From NCBI GenBank assembly GCA_024687745.1, contig JAILEM010000201.1:1-35317 (forward strand): a stretch of 35,317 bases of DNA, given 5' to 3'. The notes beneath the pieces are model-generated. The model was not told the DNA's origin and made no database searches. It saw only the letters and a program-made list of their open reading frames with translations. The translations under genes and the position numbers were made by a program. The stretch comes from Lachnospiraceae bacterium. GTDB lineage: Bacteria > Bacillota > Clostridia > Lachnospirales > Lachnospiraceae. Below, piece by piece: positions 18,779 to 26,770 of this stretch. The stretch's first letter is position 1. Each line of letters begins with the position of its first letter.

Positions 18779-19678
18779 TTATACCCTTAAGTGTCTGCGG
18801 ACAGTGATTATACTTCCTAAAAATCCCAGACCCACGCCTAAAATGAGAGCAATGGGTATAAGCTTTGAAAAGATCTCCTGTACCGACAAAAACTTTAATA
18901 TATCACTTAGCACATTGAACTGATTCATGGCATAATCAACTGCCTGGGTATATATGAAATATACCGCCACCAAAGGAATCGCCGCACCGATTATGCCTAT
19001 AAGGATACCCTCTATCACAAAGGGGGATCTTACCACAAAATCAGTGGCACCGATCAGCTTCATTATGGATATTTCCTCTCTCCTGACAGAGATACCCATT
19101 GCAACCGTAGTACTGATAAGAAACAGGGATACGGCAAACAGTATCGCTATTATGGCTATCGATACAAGGCTTATTATATTATTGATATTTGTAAGGATAT
19201 TGGCCGTGGCATCGGATCTGTTGATCTCCCTTATCCCATCTACCGTTTCAAGGTAGGCAACAAGCGAGTGCTGCTTTGACACATCATTCATATATATCTC
19301 ATAATTCTCACTTCCCTCAAGAGGATTATCGCCCTCATATCCGTCGGCATACTCACCAAGATAATCTTCCTTAAAGGAATTCCATGCTTCATCAGCAGAT
19401 ACAAATACCACTTCGGATACTTCAGGTCTTTTATTTATCTCTTCACCTATTTCCATTATCCTCTCATCGGATATACCGTCATCAAAGAAAACCGTAACGG
19501 CAACGCTTGTTTCCGCTTCCCTTACGGTATACTGCACGTTCACAACTATAGCATAAAAAATACCAAACAGAAATATACAGGAAGCTATGGTGGCTATGGT
19601 AGCAAGTGAGAACATCTTATTCCTGAATATGTTTTTAAACCCCTGTTTGCAGGTATATAATAATGTACTAATCCTCAT
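18779..19678 (-). CDS. ftsX: FtsX, membrane subunit of FtsEX
   Basis: This is a 299-residue protein. One N-terminal membrane helix (about 22-46) precedes a large extracellular loop (about 47-170), followed by three more helices (about 172-196, 219-244 and 268-293). This is the standard four-helix FtsX topology. The extracellular loop is the contact site for a murein hydrolase, here most likely the M23 protein encoded next. The SIMKLIGATDFVVRSPFVIEG cytoplasmic coupling helix is typical. Its ATG overlaps the ftsE stop by 11 nt. Length is normal for Bacillota. Confidence 0.95.
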   Translation of the reverse strand: MRISTLLYTCKQGFKNIFRNKMFSLATIATIASCIFLFGIFYAIVVNVQYTVREAETSVAVTVFFDDGISDERIMEIGEEINKRPEVSEVVFVSADEAWNSFKEDYLGEYADGYEGDNPLEGSENYEIYMNDVSKQHSLVAYLETVDGIREINRSDATANILTNINNIISLVSIAIIAILFAVSLFLISTTVAMGISVRREEISIMKLIGATDFVVRSPFVIEGILIGIIGAAIPLVAVYFIYTQAVDYAMNQFNVLSDILKFLSVQEIFSKLIPIALILGVGLGFLGSIITVRRHLRV

Positions 19679-20354
19679 CTATATACTCACCTTTCTCCTC
19701 ATCGCTGACAACTAAGCCCTTCTTTATGGTTACTACCCTCTTACGCATGGCATTGACTATCTCTCTGTTGTGAGTTACCACAAGTACCGTCGTTCCTCTT
19801 TTATTGATCTCCTCAAGAAGCTTCATGATCTCCCAGGAATTTCTGGGATCAAGATTACCTGTGGGCTCATCGGCAAGAAGTATGGGGGGATTATTGACAA
19901 GGGCACGGGCAAGCGCCACTCTCTGCTGTTCTCCTCCCGAAAGCTGCCTTGTTTTGGCTTTATATTTTCCTGCCAGTCCGACAAGAGACAGCATGGCAGG
20001 CACATTTTTTTTGATCTGCCTTGTCGGAACCTCAATTACACGCTGCGCAAAGGCAACGTTCTCATAGACGTTTCTGTCTTTTAACAGGCGGAAATCCTGA
20101 AACACGACGCCGATACTTCGTCTGAATCTTGCGACTTTTCTGCGGCTTAACTTGGACAGGTCATAATTATTCACTATTATCTGACCTGATGATGGCTGTA
20201 ATTCTCTTAACAACAGCTTAATAAGAGTTGACTTTCCCGAACCACTGTCGCCTACAATAAATACAAACTCGCCCTTATCGATATGAAGGTTCACATCATT
20301 AAGAGCGGGCACACCATTAGCGTAAGTCTTACTCACGGACTGTAATGTAATCAT
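19668..20354 (-). CDS. ftsE: FtsE, ATPase subunit of FtsEX
   Basis: This is a 228-residue ABC ATPase. Walker A is [11 protein letters not shown] (about 34-44), the Q-loop is VFQDFRLL, the signature [15 protein letters not shown], Walker [12 protein letters not shown], and the switch His is in VTHNREIV. FtsE uses ATP at the divisome or elongasome to activate wall hydrolases through FtsX. It begins the module ftsE-ftsX-M23-S41. The start has a strong GAGGAGAGG site. The gap of 68 nt to the CdaR-type gene upstream shows no clear terminator, so read-through is possible. Confidence 0.96.
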   Translation of the reverse strand: MITLQSVSKTYANGVPALNDVNLHIDKGEFVFIVGDSGSGKSTLIKLLLRELQPSSGQIIVNNYDLSKLSRRKVARFRRSIGVVFQDFRLLKDRNVYENVAFAQRVIEVPTRQIKKNVPAMLSLVGLAGKYKAKTRQLSGGEQQRVALARALVNNPPILLADEPTGNLDPRNSWEIMKLLEEINKRGTTVLVVTHNREIVNAMRKRVVTIKKGLVVSDEEKGEYIDED

Positions 20355-20422
20355 TTTCCTCTCCTCATCCCTTAAAATCTAATTTACCGGAAACGGTTCA
20401 TACTCCCCCTCTGAGCAGATCC

Positions 20423-21511
20423 CTATAACCGGTTATCCTCCATGTATTTCATGTATTTTGAAACCATTAACGATATCTTGAAGGTAATGGCATCCTCAAA
20501 AACCCTCAGATCCAGCCCCGTCATTTTCTCAAGCTTATCAAGCCTGTAGACGAGGGTGTTCCTGTGTATAAAAAGCTGTCTGCTCGTCTCTGAAACATTC
20601 AGACTGTTCTCAAAGAATTTATTGATGGTGGTAAGAGTCTCCTCATCAAAATCATCCGGTGAACTTCCGTCGAATATCTCTTTAATAAACATCCTGCACA
20701 GTGGTATGGGAAGCTGGTATATGAGCCTTCCTATTCCAAGCTCACTGTATGCAATGACATTTCTTTCATCAAAGAATATCTTCCCGACATCCAGTGCCAT
20801 CTTTGCTTCCTTGTAGGACCGGCTGACTTCCCTTATATCCTTAACTATGGTCCCATAGGAAACATGCATGTCCCTAGATATCTTCTCCGAAAAAAGCTCA
20901 TATATCCGGCCGGCGGTTTCGTTGATATCATCATAGGTCTCATCATCTGAGACCTCCCTTACAACTATCACGCTGTTCTCGTCAACTGCAGTTATAAAAT
21001 CTCCGCTCCGTCCCGAAAGAAGAGTCCTTATGCTCTCAAGTGCATTGAACTCCTTGTAATTATCGATCTCCGCAACCAGAACAACCCTTTTTACATCCGT
21101 AGGTATGTGAAGCTTCTGAGATCTGTTATATATATCAACCAAAAGCAGGTTATCAAGCAAAAGATTCTTAACGAAATTATCCTTATCAAACCTTTCCTTA
21201 TAGGCTATCTGAAGGCTCTGTATCTGAAAGGCAGCTATCTTACCTGCCGTAAAGGAATCCTCATCATTTCCCAAAACCACAACAACATATTCTATAAGCA
21301 GTTCATCATAAACCTTAAAAAACTGAAAGCCCTGTATTTCCTGACTGTCAGCAGCTGATGCGGAAAAATGAGCCGCTTCCTCCTTAAAATCGTTAACCGG
21401 ATCAAATGTAGCTGCAAGCACTCTTCCATCCGTGTCAATCACTGCCATGTCGACCTTAATTATTTCCTTAAGGCCATCAATGGTCGATTGCAGTATCTGA
21501 TTCGAAATCAT
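20423..21511 (-). CDS. CdaR/PucR-family transcriptional regulator
   Basis: This is a 362-residue protein. The N-terminus (about 1-130, with IKVDMAVIDTDGRVLAATFD) matches the putative sugar diacid recognition domain. The middle is a GGDEF-like domain of the PucR type. The C-terminus is the HTH_30 domain: NKFFENSLNVSETSRQLFIH followed by RNTLVYRLDKLEKMTGLD. CdaR-type proteins in E. coli activate glucarate/galactarate genes, but no such genes are nearby, so the effector is unknown. It is divergent from the yjfB gene, and a perfect 7-bp inverted repeat lies 20 nt upstream of its start codon, a candidate self-regulation site. An AGGAG precedes the ATG. Confidence 0.88.
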   Translation of the reverse strand: MISNQILQSTIDGLKEIIKVDMAVIDTDGRVLAATFDPVNDFKEEAAHFSASAADSQEIQGFQFFKVYDELLIEYVVVVLGNDEDSFTAGKIAAFQIQSLQIAYKERFDKDNFVKNLLLDNLLLVDIYNRSQKLHIPTDVKRVVLVAEIDNYKEFNALESIRTLLSGRSGDFITAVDENSVIVVREVSDDETYDDINETAGRIYELFSEKISRDMHVSYGTIVKDIREVSRSYKEAKMALDVGKIFFDERNVIAYSELGIGRLIYQLPIPLCRMFIKEIFDGSSPDDFDEETLTTINKFFENSLNVSETSRQLFIHRNTLVYRLDKLEKMTGLDLRVFEDAITFKISLMVSKYMKYMEDNRL

Positions 21512-21531
21512 ACGCTTCTCCTTAGCTTAAT

Positions 21532-21550
21532 GGTAAGCCGATCGCTTACC
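21532..21550. promoter_or_regulatory. Perfect 7-bp inverted repeat upstream of cdaR-like gene
   Basis: GGTAAGC and GCTTACC are separated by 5 nt. The site lies between the regulator's start codon and its probable promoter, a typical operator position. It could also form a hairpin in the leader RNA near the ribosome binding site. Confidence 0.5.
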
Positions 21551-21600
21551 GTAACCCTTATTATGGGCCGTCTCGTGAAACCTGCCCATATTCTCTGTTA

Positions 21601-21611
21601 TTGTAATACAA
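21601..21611. promoter_or_regulatory. TTGTAATACAA palindrome
   Basis: A perfect 5-bp inverted repeat around one A, 22 nt upstream of the yjfB -35. It could be an activator site, but short AT-rich palindromes are common by chance. Confidence 0.3.
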
Positions 21612-21633
21612 AGAATGGAAAAATACAACTTTC

Positions 21634-21664
21634 TAATGATTTTTTATTGATCATCCGATATAAT
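21634..21664 (+). promoter_or_regulatory. yjfB promoter, sigma-28-like or sigma-A
   Basis: TAAT (21634-21637), 16 nt, then TCCGATAT (21654-21661) resembles the flagellar sigma-28/SigD consensus TAAA-N15-GCCGATAT. An overlapping TATAAT (21659-21664) fits sigma-A, but no good sigma-A -35 lies 17 nt upstream. The motility-type product favours sigma-28. Confidence 0.55.
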
Positions 21665-21718
21665 GTACAGAGGGATAATTATGATCATCCCAATCGGCAA
21701 CGAAAGGAGCTGATATTT

Positions 21719-21895
21719 ATGGATATTCCAGCACTGTCAATGGCTATGTCCCAGATGAACGTAATGAATCAGTTCAGTACCGCTATGCTTTCCAAGACGC
21801 TTGATACAGTCAATACGCAGAGTGATGACATGGTTAAGATGATGGAACAATCTGTCACTCCCGAATTAGGTGCCAATATTGACATCAGCGTATAG
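21719..21895 (+). CDS. yjfB: YjfB-type putative motility protein
   Basis: The 58-residue protein begins MDIPALSMAMSQMNVMNQF and ends PELGANIDISV. It has the Met/Gln-rich pattern and length of the YjfB putative motility protein family of Bacillota. The family's role is unknown. Its members tend to be found in flagellated species. I chose this ATG, inside a longer open frame, because AAAGGAG lies 9 nt upstream and the family start matches. It is a single-gene transcript with its own promoter (21634-21664) and a strong terminator (21924-21963), surrounded by minus-strand genes. Confidence 0.85.
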   Translation: MDIPALSMAMSQMNVMNQFSTAMLSKTLDTVNTQSDDMVKMMEQSVTPELGANIDISV

Positions 21896-21923
21896 TATTA
21901 TGCATAAATTCGGGAAAAATCAC

Positions 21924-21963
21924 GATACTGCGAGGGGTTAAGCCCTTCGCAGTATCTTTTTTT
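21924..21963 (+). terminator. Terminator of yjfB, likely bidirectional
   Basis: GATACTGCGA pairs with TCGCAGTATC around a GGG/CCC inner stem, followed by seven T on the plus strand. On the minus strand ATTTTT follows four bases later, so the hairpin may also end the convergent CPBP transcript. Confidence 0.9.
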
Positions 21964-21998
21964 CTTCGATGCACATTACATGTATGGTTATTCTATCT

Positions 21999-23027
21999 TC
22001 ATCCAAACAGCAGCCCGAAAACTTTTGAAGCGGCCGCCGCAAGCAGTATGATCAGTGTACAGATCGCAATCGCCACATATCCTGAGGCTGTTATCAGAGG
22101 GATCTGTCTTTGTACTGCCATATTCTCCCTTTCCGTTTCCCCCTGCTCATCTGTGTCCTTTACAAGCTTTAATATCTTCTTTATATGTGACAGGGAGCCC
22201 TCCTGTCTGCATATAGCCATGAACAAAAGCACACTCAGCACAGCACCTATGACTGCGGGTATCAGATATACACCTGCTGCGATAAGTATCTCAAGCTTAC
22301 CCACGGAGCTTTCCATGGCTTCATTTAATATATCGGACCCCTTATTACCTAATCTCTGTAAAAAGTATTCTGCGATATAGGGTGTGACGATATTATATCC
22401 GTTAATGACAAAATGTCCGATAAAAGAAGGCAGAATGCTGCCAGTAGCCTCAGTCAGCAGGGCAAAAGCAACACCCAACACGAAGGCATATATAAACTGG
22501 TTGAGATTTAAATGCATCAGTCCAAAGAAAAGTGCCGATACGATAACAGCACCCAATATCCTGCCTGATCTTCTTAAACCCCCGAATATCACTCCCCTGA
22601 AGGCTATCTCCTCACATAAAGGCCCTATGAGAGCTACCGTAATGATCATTGCCACGGGAGATATATCATCGATAAGCTTAAGCATCGTATCCGAAACAAG
22701 ATTTTTCGTAAAAAGCTGGGAAACAATGTTCAGCCATTGAACCGACGGCATTATACAGATCCCAAAGAGAAAGCTTAAGCCAACAGTAGCAGGCTTTAGT
22801 TTTCTCATCGGCAGATACCTTCTTATATCCTCACTTTTTATCAAAACAAATATGAGAGCGGGAATGAGAACTACCACCTCTCCCATTATAAGCGTAACGA
22901 TCACATTGGGGCTAAAGCCCGCAACCTCTATCAGTGATGTTAAAAAAGCGATCAGAAGATAAAGGATCATCATACATAAAAAGGAAAGATTAACCCCTTT
23001 TACCGCTTTTTTCTCTTCCATTCCCAT
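21999..23027 (-). CDS. CPBP family intramembrane metalloprotease
   Basis: This is a 342-residue membrane protein with about eight hydrophobic segments. The three CPBP (CAAX protease/bacteriocin-processing, Abi) motifs are present: EEIAFRGVIFGGL (EExxxR), FFGLMHLNLNQF (FxxxH), and GHFVINGYN (HxxxN). It should be a glutamate/histidine intramembrane protease, and the substrate is unknown. A cytoplasmic linker with charged residues (KDTDEQGETERE, near 300) precedes the last helix. The longest frame starts at TTG inside ridA. I chose ATG 23027, preceded by AGGA from the ridA stop region, with ATG 23021 as an alternative. It is 7 nt after ridA and so in the same operon. Confidence 0.9.
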   Translation of the reverse strand: MGMEEKKAVKGVNLSFLCMMILYLLIAFLTSLIEVAGFSPNVIVTLIMGEVVVLIPALIFVLIKSEDIRRYLPMRKLKPATVGLSFLFGICIMPSVQWLNIVSQLFTKNLVSDTMLKLIDDISPVAMIITVALIGPLCEEIAFRGVIFGGLRRSGRILGAVIVSALFFGLMHLNLNQFIYAFVLGVAFALLTEATGSILPSFIGHFVINGYNIVTPYIAEYFLQRLGNKGSDILNEAMESSVGKLEILIAAGVYLIPAVIGAVLSVLLFMAICRQEGSLSHIKKILKLVKDTDEQGETERENMAVQRQIPLITASGYVAIAICTLIILLAAAASKVFGLLFG

Positions 23028-23034
23028 AATTTTC

Positions 23035-23415
23035 CTATTCTCCCGCAGCAACCGCTTCTATTTCAAGAAGGACATCCTTGGGAAGCCTTGCAACCTCTAC
23101 ACAGCTTCTTGCAGGATAGGGTTCCCTGAAAAATTCAGAATATATCTCATTGATCTTTGCAAAGTCATCCATGTCTTTTATAAAGACCGTCGTCTTTATA
23201 ACCTTATCCATGCTGCTCCCACTGTTTTCAATAAGGGCTCTTATATTCGAAAAAGCCTGTCTTGCCTGAGCCTCTATCCCTTCTGCTATCTCCCCGGTTT
23301 TTGGTATAACGGGGATCATCCCGGAGGTATATATAAGACCGTTAACCTTTATTGCCTGTGAATACGGACCTATCGCCGCAGGCGCCTTATCTGTACTTAT
23401 TACTGTTCTTTCCAT
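23035..23415 (-). CDS. ridA: RidA family enamine/imine deaminase
   Basis: The 126-residue protein matches RidA length. SQAIKVNGLIYTSGMIPV is the N-terminal active-site side, QARQAFSNIRALIENSGSSMDKVIKTTVFI the middle, and FREPYPARSCVEVARLPKDVLLEIEAVA the C-terminal signature. The key Arg of PARSCVEV binds the substrate carboxylate. RidA hydrolyses reactive 2-aminoacrylate made by PLP enzymes, protecting them in the cytoplasm. No PLP enzyme gene is adjacent. A strong AAGGAGGAAGG site precedes the ATG. Confidence 0.95.
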   Translation of the reverse strand: MERTVISTDKAPAAIGPYSQAIKVNGLIYTSGMIPVIPKTGEIAEGIEAQARQAFSNIRALIENSGSSMDKVIKTTVFIKDMDDFAKINEIYSEFFREPYPARSCVEVARLPKDVLLEIEAVAAGE

Positions 23416-23457
23416 TTCCTTCCTCCTTAATTAAAGCATAATTTTTGTATCTTTGTG

Positions 23458-24300
23458 TCATTCATTTATGCGGATCGCCTTATCGGTTATCACTATCCTT
23501 CTTTCCTTATACAGCCTTCCGACCGCTCTCTTAAACTCGTTCTTACTCATTCCCGTCTCTCTTTTTATGGTTTCGGCAGAGGCCTTATCATTAAAAGGGA
23601 GGACTCCGTCATAGCTTTTTATCAGCTCAAACACCTTAAGGGCATCCTCTTCCATCTGTAAATACGCCTTTTTCCTTATACTGAGGGTGAGCTTCCCCTC
23701 CTCTGTCACCTCCGTAACTCTTCCCTCGATCAAAGAGTTTACGGAAAGCTCCTTAAACAGCTCTCTTCCGGGGATAAGGGCAGAATATTTATCATCTACT
23801 GCCACAAAGGCTCCGAAATTATCACTTATCTCATATACCCGTCCCTTTACCTCATCATCCCTCTTATATGAATGAGAGGTTGAAAGATATGGATAAACCT
23901 TCATGGTGGCACAGAGCCTGTCACTCTTATCTATATAGAGGGCGCAGAGTATCTCCTCCCCCTCCTTTACCCTTTCAGTCATTTCCGCATAGGGCAAAAA
24001 CAGATCCTTTTCAAGACCCCAGTCAACAAAAGCACCTATCTTTGTTACTTCCTTTACCTTTAAGACGGCGGTTTTTCCAAGAGTCAGGGGCGGGATAACA
24101 GAAGAAGCTATAAGCCTGTCGGATGAATCCCTGAAAATAAATACACTTATCCCATCTCCGATCTTACTGTTGTTTGGAACATATTTATTGGGAAGAAGGA
24201 CCTTGTCATTACTCTCACTGACACCCTCTTTAGAAAGATACACCCCGTGTTGTGTTCTCTTTATCATCCTTAATGTCTGTACCTGTCCGAGCTTAAGCAT
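23458..24300 (-). CDS. cvfB: CvfB-like S1 RNA-binding protein
   Basis: The 280-residue protein starts MLKLGQVQTLRMIKRTQHGVYL, as CvfB/YitL proteins do. Three S1-like OB segments can be traced: about 1-65, about 70-130 (VTKIGAFVDWGLEKDLFLPYAEM), and about 145-210 (VKGRVYEISDNFGAFVAVDDKYSALIP). A C-terminal winged helix (about 220-278, SAETIKRETGMSKNEFKRAVGRLYKERRI) follows. In Staphylococcus CvfB binds RNA and affects virulence gene expression. In general a post-transcriptional role is likely. GGAGG lies close before the ATG. Gene spacing to ridA is 42 nt. Confidence 0.93.
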   Translation of the reverse strand: MLKLGQVQTLRMIKRTQHGVYLSKEGVSESNDKVLLPNKYVPNNSKIGDGISVFIFRDSSDRLIASSVIPPLTLGKTAVLKVKEVTKIGAFVDWGLEKDLFLPYAEMTERVKEGEEILCALYIDKSDRLCATMKVYPYLSTSHSYKRDDEVKGRVYEISDNFGAFVAVDDKYSALIPGRELFKELSVNSLIEGRVTEVTEEGKLTLSIRKKAYLQMEEDALKVFELIKSYDGVLPFNDKASAETIKRETGMSKNEFKRAVGRLYKERRIVITDKAIRINE

Positions 24301-24311
24301 CTTACCTCCAT

Positions 24312-25685
24312 CTATTCCATAACATATAATTTAAAGCTGTATCTGTCAAAGCTGTACTCATCCATAAAAAGAAGGCGGTTCTTATCAGGTACATCCTTAT
24401 CGTTCTCAAATCCGTCAAGAACAGCCACCCATACCTTATGCCCTCTCCTTTTGGCTTCTATATCATCCATATCCTCATAGTTTATAAGCCTGTCATCATA
24501 AAAGGGAAGGCTCAGTGCAAGGCCCTCGGCATCCTCGACAGTATAGAGAAGGTCTCCCTCAGAGACATTATCGTTAAGAAAGGCGATAAGCTCCCCTGCA
24601 TCTCCGGCATTTTCGGAAGCATAAGCATTCTTATAGCTGAATATTCCTATTAATACTTCCCCTGCAAGAAAAATATAAATGTATTTATCTTCAAGCTTCG
24701 AGGTCAATATTGCCACTGCGAGCCACAAAAGACCCATTGAGAAAAAGAGATATCTGTCCACAAATATATTTGCTGTCATTAGCTTTGAAACAGCGGTCCC
24801 GAAAACAAGAACCCCGTAATATATGAAAAAGCAGGCAAAGGTATAGATATATTCCCTGCTCATCTCTCTTTTTAAGATAAGCCTTATAGCCAGAAAGACC
24901 ATGTAAAGTGACAGAAGGATACTTAACGGAGTAAAGCCAACCGTGTAGGGATATCTCATATATTTTACAAAAACCCCAAAGGTAACCTCCGGCATGGAAA
25001 AATACCCGCTCACGCTCTTTAACTGTTTAAGAGTTACCAGAAGACAGGGAAAATACAACACGAAGGTGGCCGCAAGGATATATACCCAACATTTTATATT
25101 CTCTCTTTCAAAGAGAATATAATATATGAGAAGATAGAGATATACAAAGCCCACGGTCACAAAGGCGAAATGATGGGAATAACCCGCAAGGACAGAAAAA
25201 AGCACAAATAAAATGATGTTTTTCCTGCAGGGATCACACACAAGCTCATAAGCACAGATCCCTGAGGCAGTAGCAAAGAAAAATCCCATGGAATACATCC
25301 TTATCTCAACCCCGTAAAACATCATGTTCGGCATAACTGTCACTGCAAGTATGAATAAAACAGAGACCTTTTCCCCAAATCTTTTCCTTACTGACGTACC
25401 TCCAAGGAGCATTGTAAGTACCATGAAAAGAGCCGATGTAAGCTTCATCACGGGAACAGAGTATCCGAATATGTCGGTAGTCAGCTTCAAAAACAGGTTA
25501 TAGAGAGGAGGGAGAGTATCATTCATCGACCTTTCAAGAACCCCTCTGTAATCCGTCTTAACAAGGGTAGCGGTAAATGCTTCATCAAGCCATACATTTT
25601 CATTAAGCGAAAGTGATATGTACAAAATCGCCCCTGTCAATATAAGAATATATGAGATTAATCCTTTTTCCCTAAGTTTCTTCAT
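24312..25685 (-). CDS. GT39/ArnT-like polytopic glycosyltransferase
   Basis: This is a 457-residue membrane protein of the GT-C fold. The first outer loop has NENVWLDEAFTATL with the catalytic-type Asp-Glu pair, then NDTLPPLYNLFLKL. A Glu/Arg pair lies in YGVEIRMYSMGFFFATA, and VDRYLFFSMGLLWLAVA is near 325. About ten hydrophobic helices are followed by a soluble extracellular C-terminal domain (about 365-457). Relatives transfer sugars from polyprenyl phosphate to proteins or lipids outside the membrane. The acceptor is unknown. The longest frame starts with TTG at 25724. I chose the ATG at 25685, preceded by AGAGGGA. It lies 11 nt before cvfB. Confidence 0.88.
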   Translation of the reverse strand: MKKLREKGLISYILILTGAILYISLSLNENVWLDEAFTATLVKTDYRGVLERSMNDTLPPLYNLFLKLTTDIFGYSVPVMKLTSALFMVLTMLLGGTSVRKRFGEKVSVLFILAVTVMPNMMFYGVEIRMYSMGFFFATASGICAYELVCDPCRKNIILFVLFSVLAGYSHHFAFVTVGFVYLYLLIYYILFERENIKCWVYILAATFVLYFPCLLVTLKQLKSVSGYFSMPEVTFGVFVKYMRYPYTVGFTPLSILLSLYMVFLAIRLILKREMSREYIYTFACFFIYYGVLVFGTAVSKLMTANIFVDRYLFFSMGLLWLAVAILTSKLEDKYIYIFLAGEVLIGIFSYKNAYASENAGDAGELIAFLNDNVSEGDLLYTVEDAEGLALSLPFYDDRLINYEDMDDIEAKRRGHKVWVAVLDGFENDKDVPDKNRLLFMDEYSFDRYSFKLYVME

Positions 25686-25808
25686 CAAATCCCTCTGAAT
25701 CCAAAGCAGTGCCAAATAAATCAACGTTATTGTAACACAGGTGTCAAACAGCTTAAATACACAGACAGAGTTTCACCACATTTTTATTTTTATTTACTGA
25801 TTATCTGA

Positions 25809-25814
25809 TATAAT
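25809..25814 (+). promoter_or_regulatory. -10 box of the moxR operon
   Basis: TATAAT lies 23 nt before the moxR start codon, with only a weak T-rich -35 region at 25785-25792. The transcript would have a leader of less than 20 nt. The upstream 19 nt (25796-25814) resemble the yjfB promoter core. Confidence 0.6.
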
Positions 25815-25837
25815 CATATAGGACAGGGGGCAGAGGA

Positions 25838-26770
25838 ATGGAACACCTTGAAGCAGCGATAAACATACAGAATGCCATAAACGGATTCTTCATCGGAAAG
25901 AAGGATGTTATAAAACATATACTGATCTGTCTCATAACGGGAGGGCACGTTCTTATAGAGGATGTTCCGGGTACAGGCAAAACGACTCTTGCAAAATGCT
26001 TTGCAAGGGCTGTTGATGCTGATTTCGGACGAATACAGTTCACTCCCGATACTCTCCCCTCAGATGTTACGGGAGTATCTGTCTATAATACAAAATCCGG
26101 CGAATTTGAATACAGGGAGGGCGCCATCATGCACCAGATCCTCCTTGCGGATGAGATAAACAGAACCTCACCAAAAACACAGGCCTGTCTCCTTGAAGCA
26201 ATGGCAGAATCCCAGGTTACCGTTGATGACAGGGTACATCTGTTAAAGCAGCCCTTTATGGTTATCGCAACCCAGAATCCCATAGAATATACAGGCACAT
26301 ATCCTCTTACGGAAGCCTCCATGGATCGTTTTATGATGAAGCTTTCCATAGGCTATCCTGAACCAGGGGAAGAAATAAGCATGGCCTCCTCATATCTTAA
26401 AGGAGCGCGTTTTGAAATGGTGGAAAAGGTATGTGATGCCTCTAAGATAGAGCTTATCAAAAAAGAGGTGAGAGAGATAACGATAAAGGACTCTGTCATA
26501 GGCTATGCCAGGGAAATAATAAATCTTACAAGGAATGAGGAGCGTTTTCTTAAAGGAGCAAGCCCAAGGGCGCTTTTATCACTCCTTGACGCCGCCAGGG
26601 GAGAGGCGTATCTGTCAGGAAGGGATCACGTGATCCCCGATGACATAAAAAATCTCTCACTGTTTGTACTTGCCCACAGATTAAATCTTACATCCAAAGC
26701 AAAGATATCCGGAGAAAACGTATCAGGAATATTAAGATCACTAATACTAAAAGCAAAAGTACCCGTATGA
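25838..26770 (+). CDS. MoxR family AAA+ ATPase
   Basis: This is a 310-residue AAA+ ATPase. Walker A is VPGTGKTTLA (about 44-53), Walker B LLADEINR (about 105-112), sensor 1 is ATQNP, and the arginine finger region is EASMDRFMMKL. The second sensor is in the GASPRALLSLLDAARG region. MoxR proteins act as chaperones that help assemble or activate metal or cell-wall linked complexes, often coded with a DUF58 protein. That is the layout here, with DUF58 and transglutaminase genes overlapping by 4 nt. Start ATG follows AGAGGA. Its own substrate is not known. Confidence 0.94.
   Translation: MEHLEAAINIQNAINGFFIGKKDVIKHILICLITGGHVLIEDVPGTGKTTLAKCFARAVDADFGRIQFTPDTLPSDVTGVSVYNTKSGEFEYREGAIMHQILLADEINRTSPKTQACLLEAMAESQVTVDDRVHLLKQPFMVIATQNPIEYTGTYPLTEASMDRFMMKLSIGYPEPGEEISMASSYLKGARFEMVEKVCDASKIELIKKEVREITIKDSVIGYAREIINLTRNEERFLKGASPRALLSLLDAARGEAYLSGRDHVIPDDIKNLSLFVLAHRLNLTSKAKISGENVSGILRSLILKAKVPV

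Larger units (their letters stand above)
21512..21718. other. Divergent intergenic region cdaR-like / yjfB
   Basis: This 207-nt region holds the inverted repeat at 21532-21550, a palindrome at 21601-21611, and the yjfB promoter at 21634-21664. A weak minus-strand -10 (CATAAT) for the regulator lies around 21572. No small gene is evident. Confidence 0.65.

Noticed and set aside
21999-23027. CPBP protease as part of a bacteriocin self-immunity or toxin system
   Set aside because: No precursor peptide, LanBC-type enzyme or exporter lies near; neighbours are ridA and cvfB housekeeping genes.
25725-25837. TTGACA on the minus strand as a promoter for the GT39-like gene
   Set aside because: The hexamer is perfect, but no -10 at 16-18 nt matches; a TACAAT is too close, so I did not list it as a feature.
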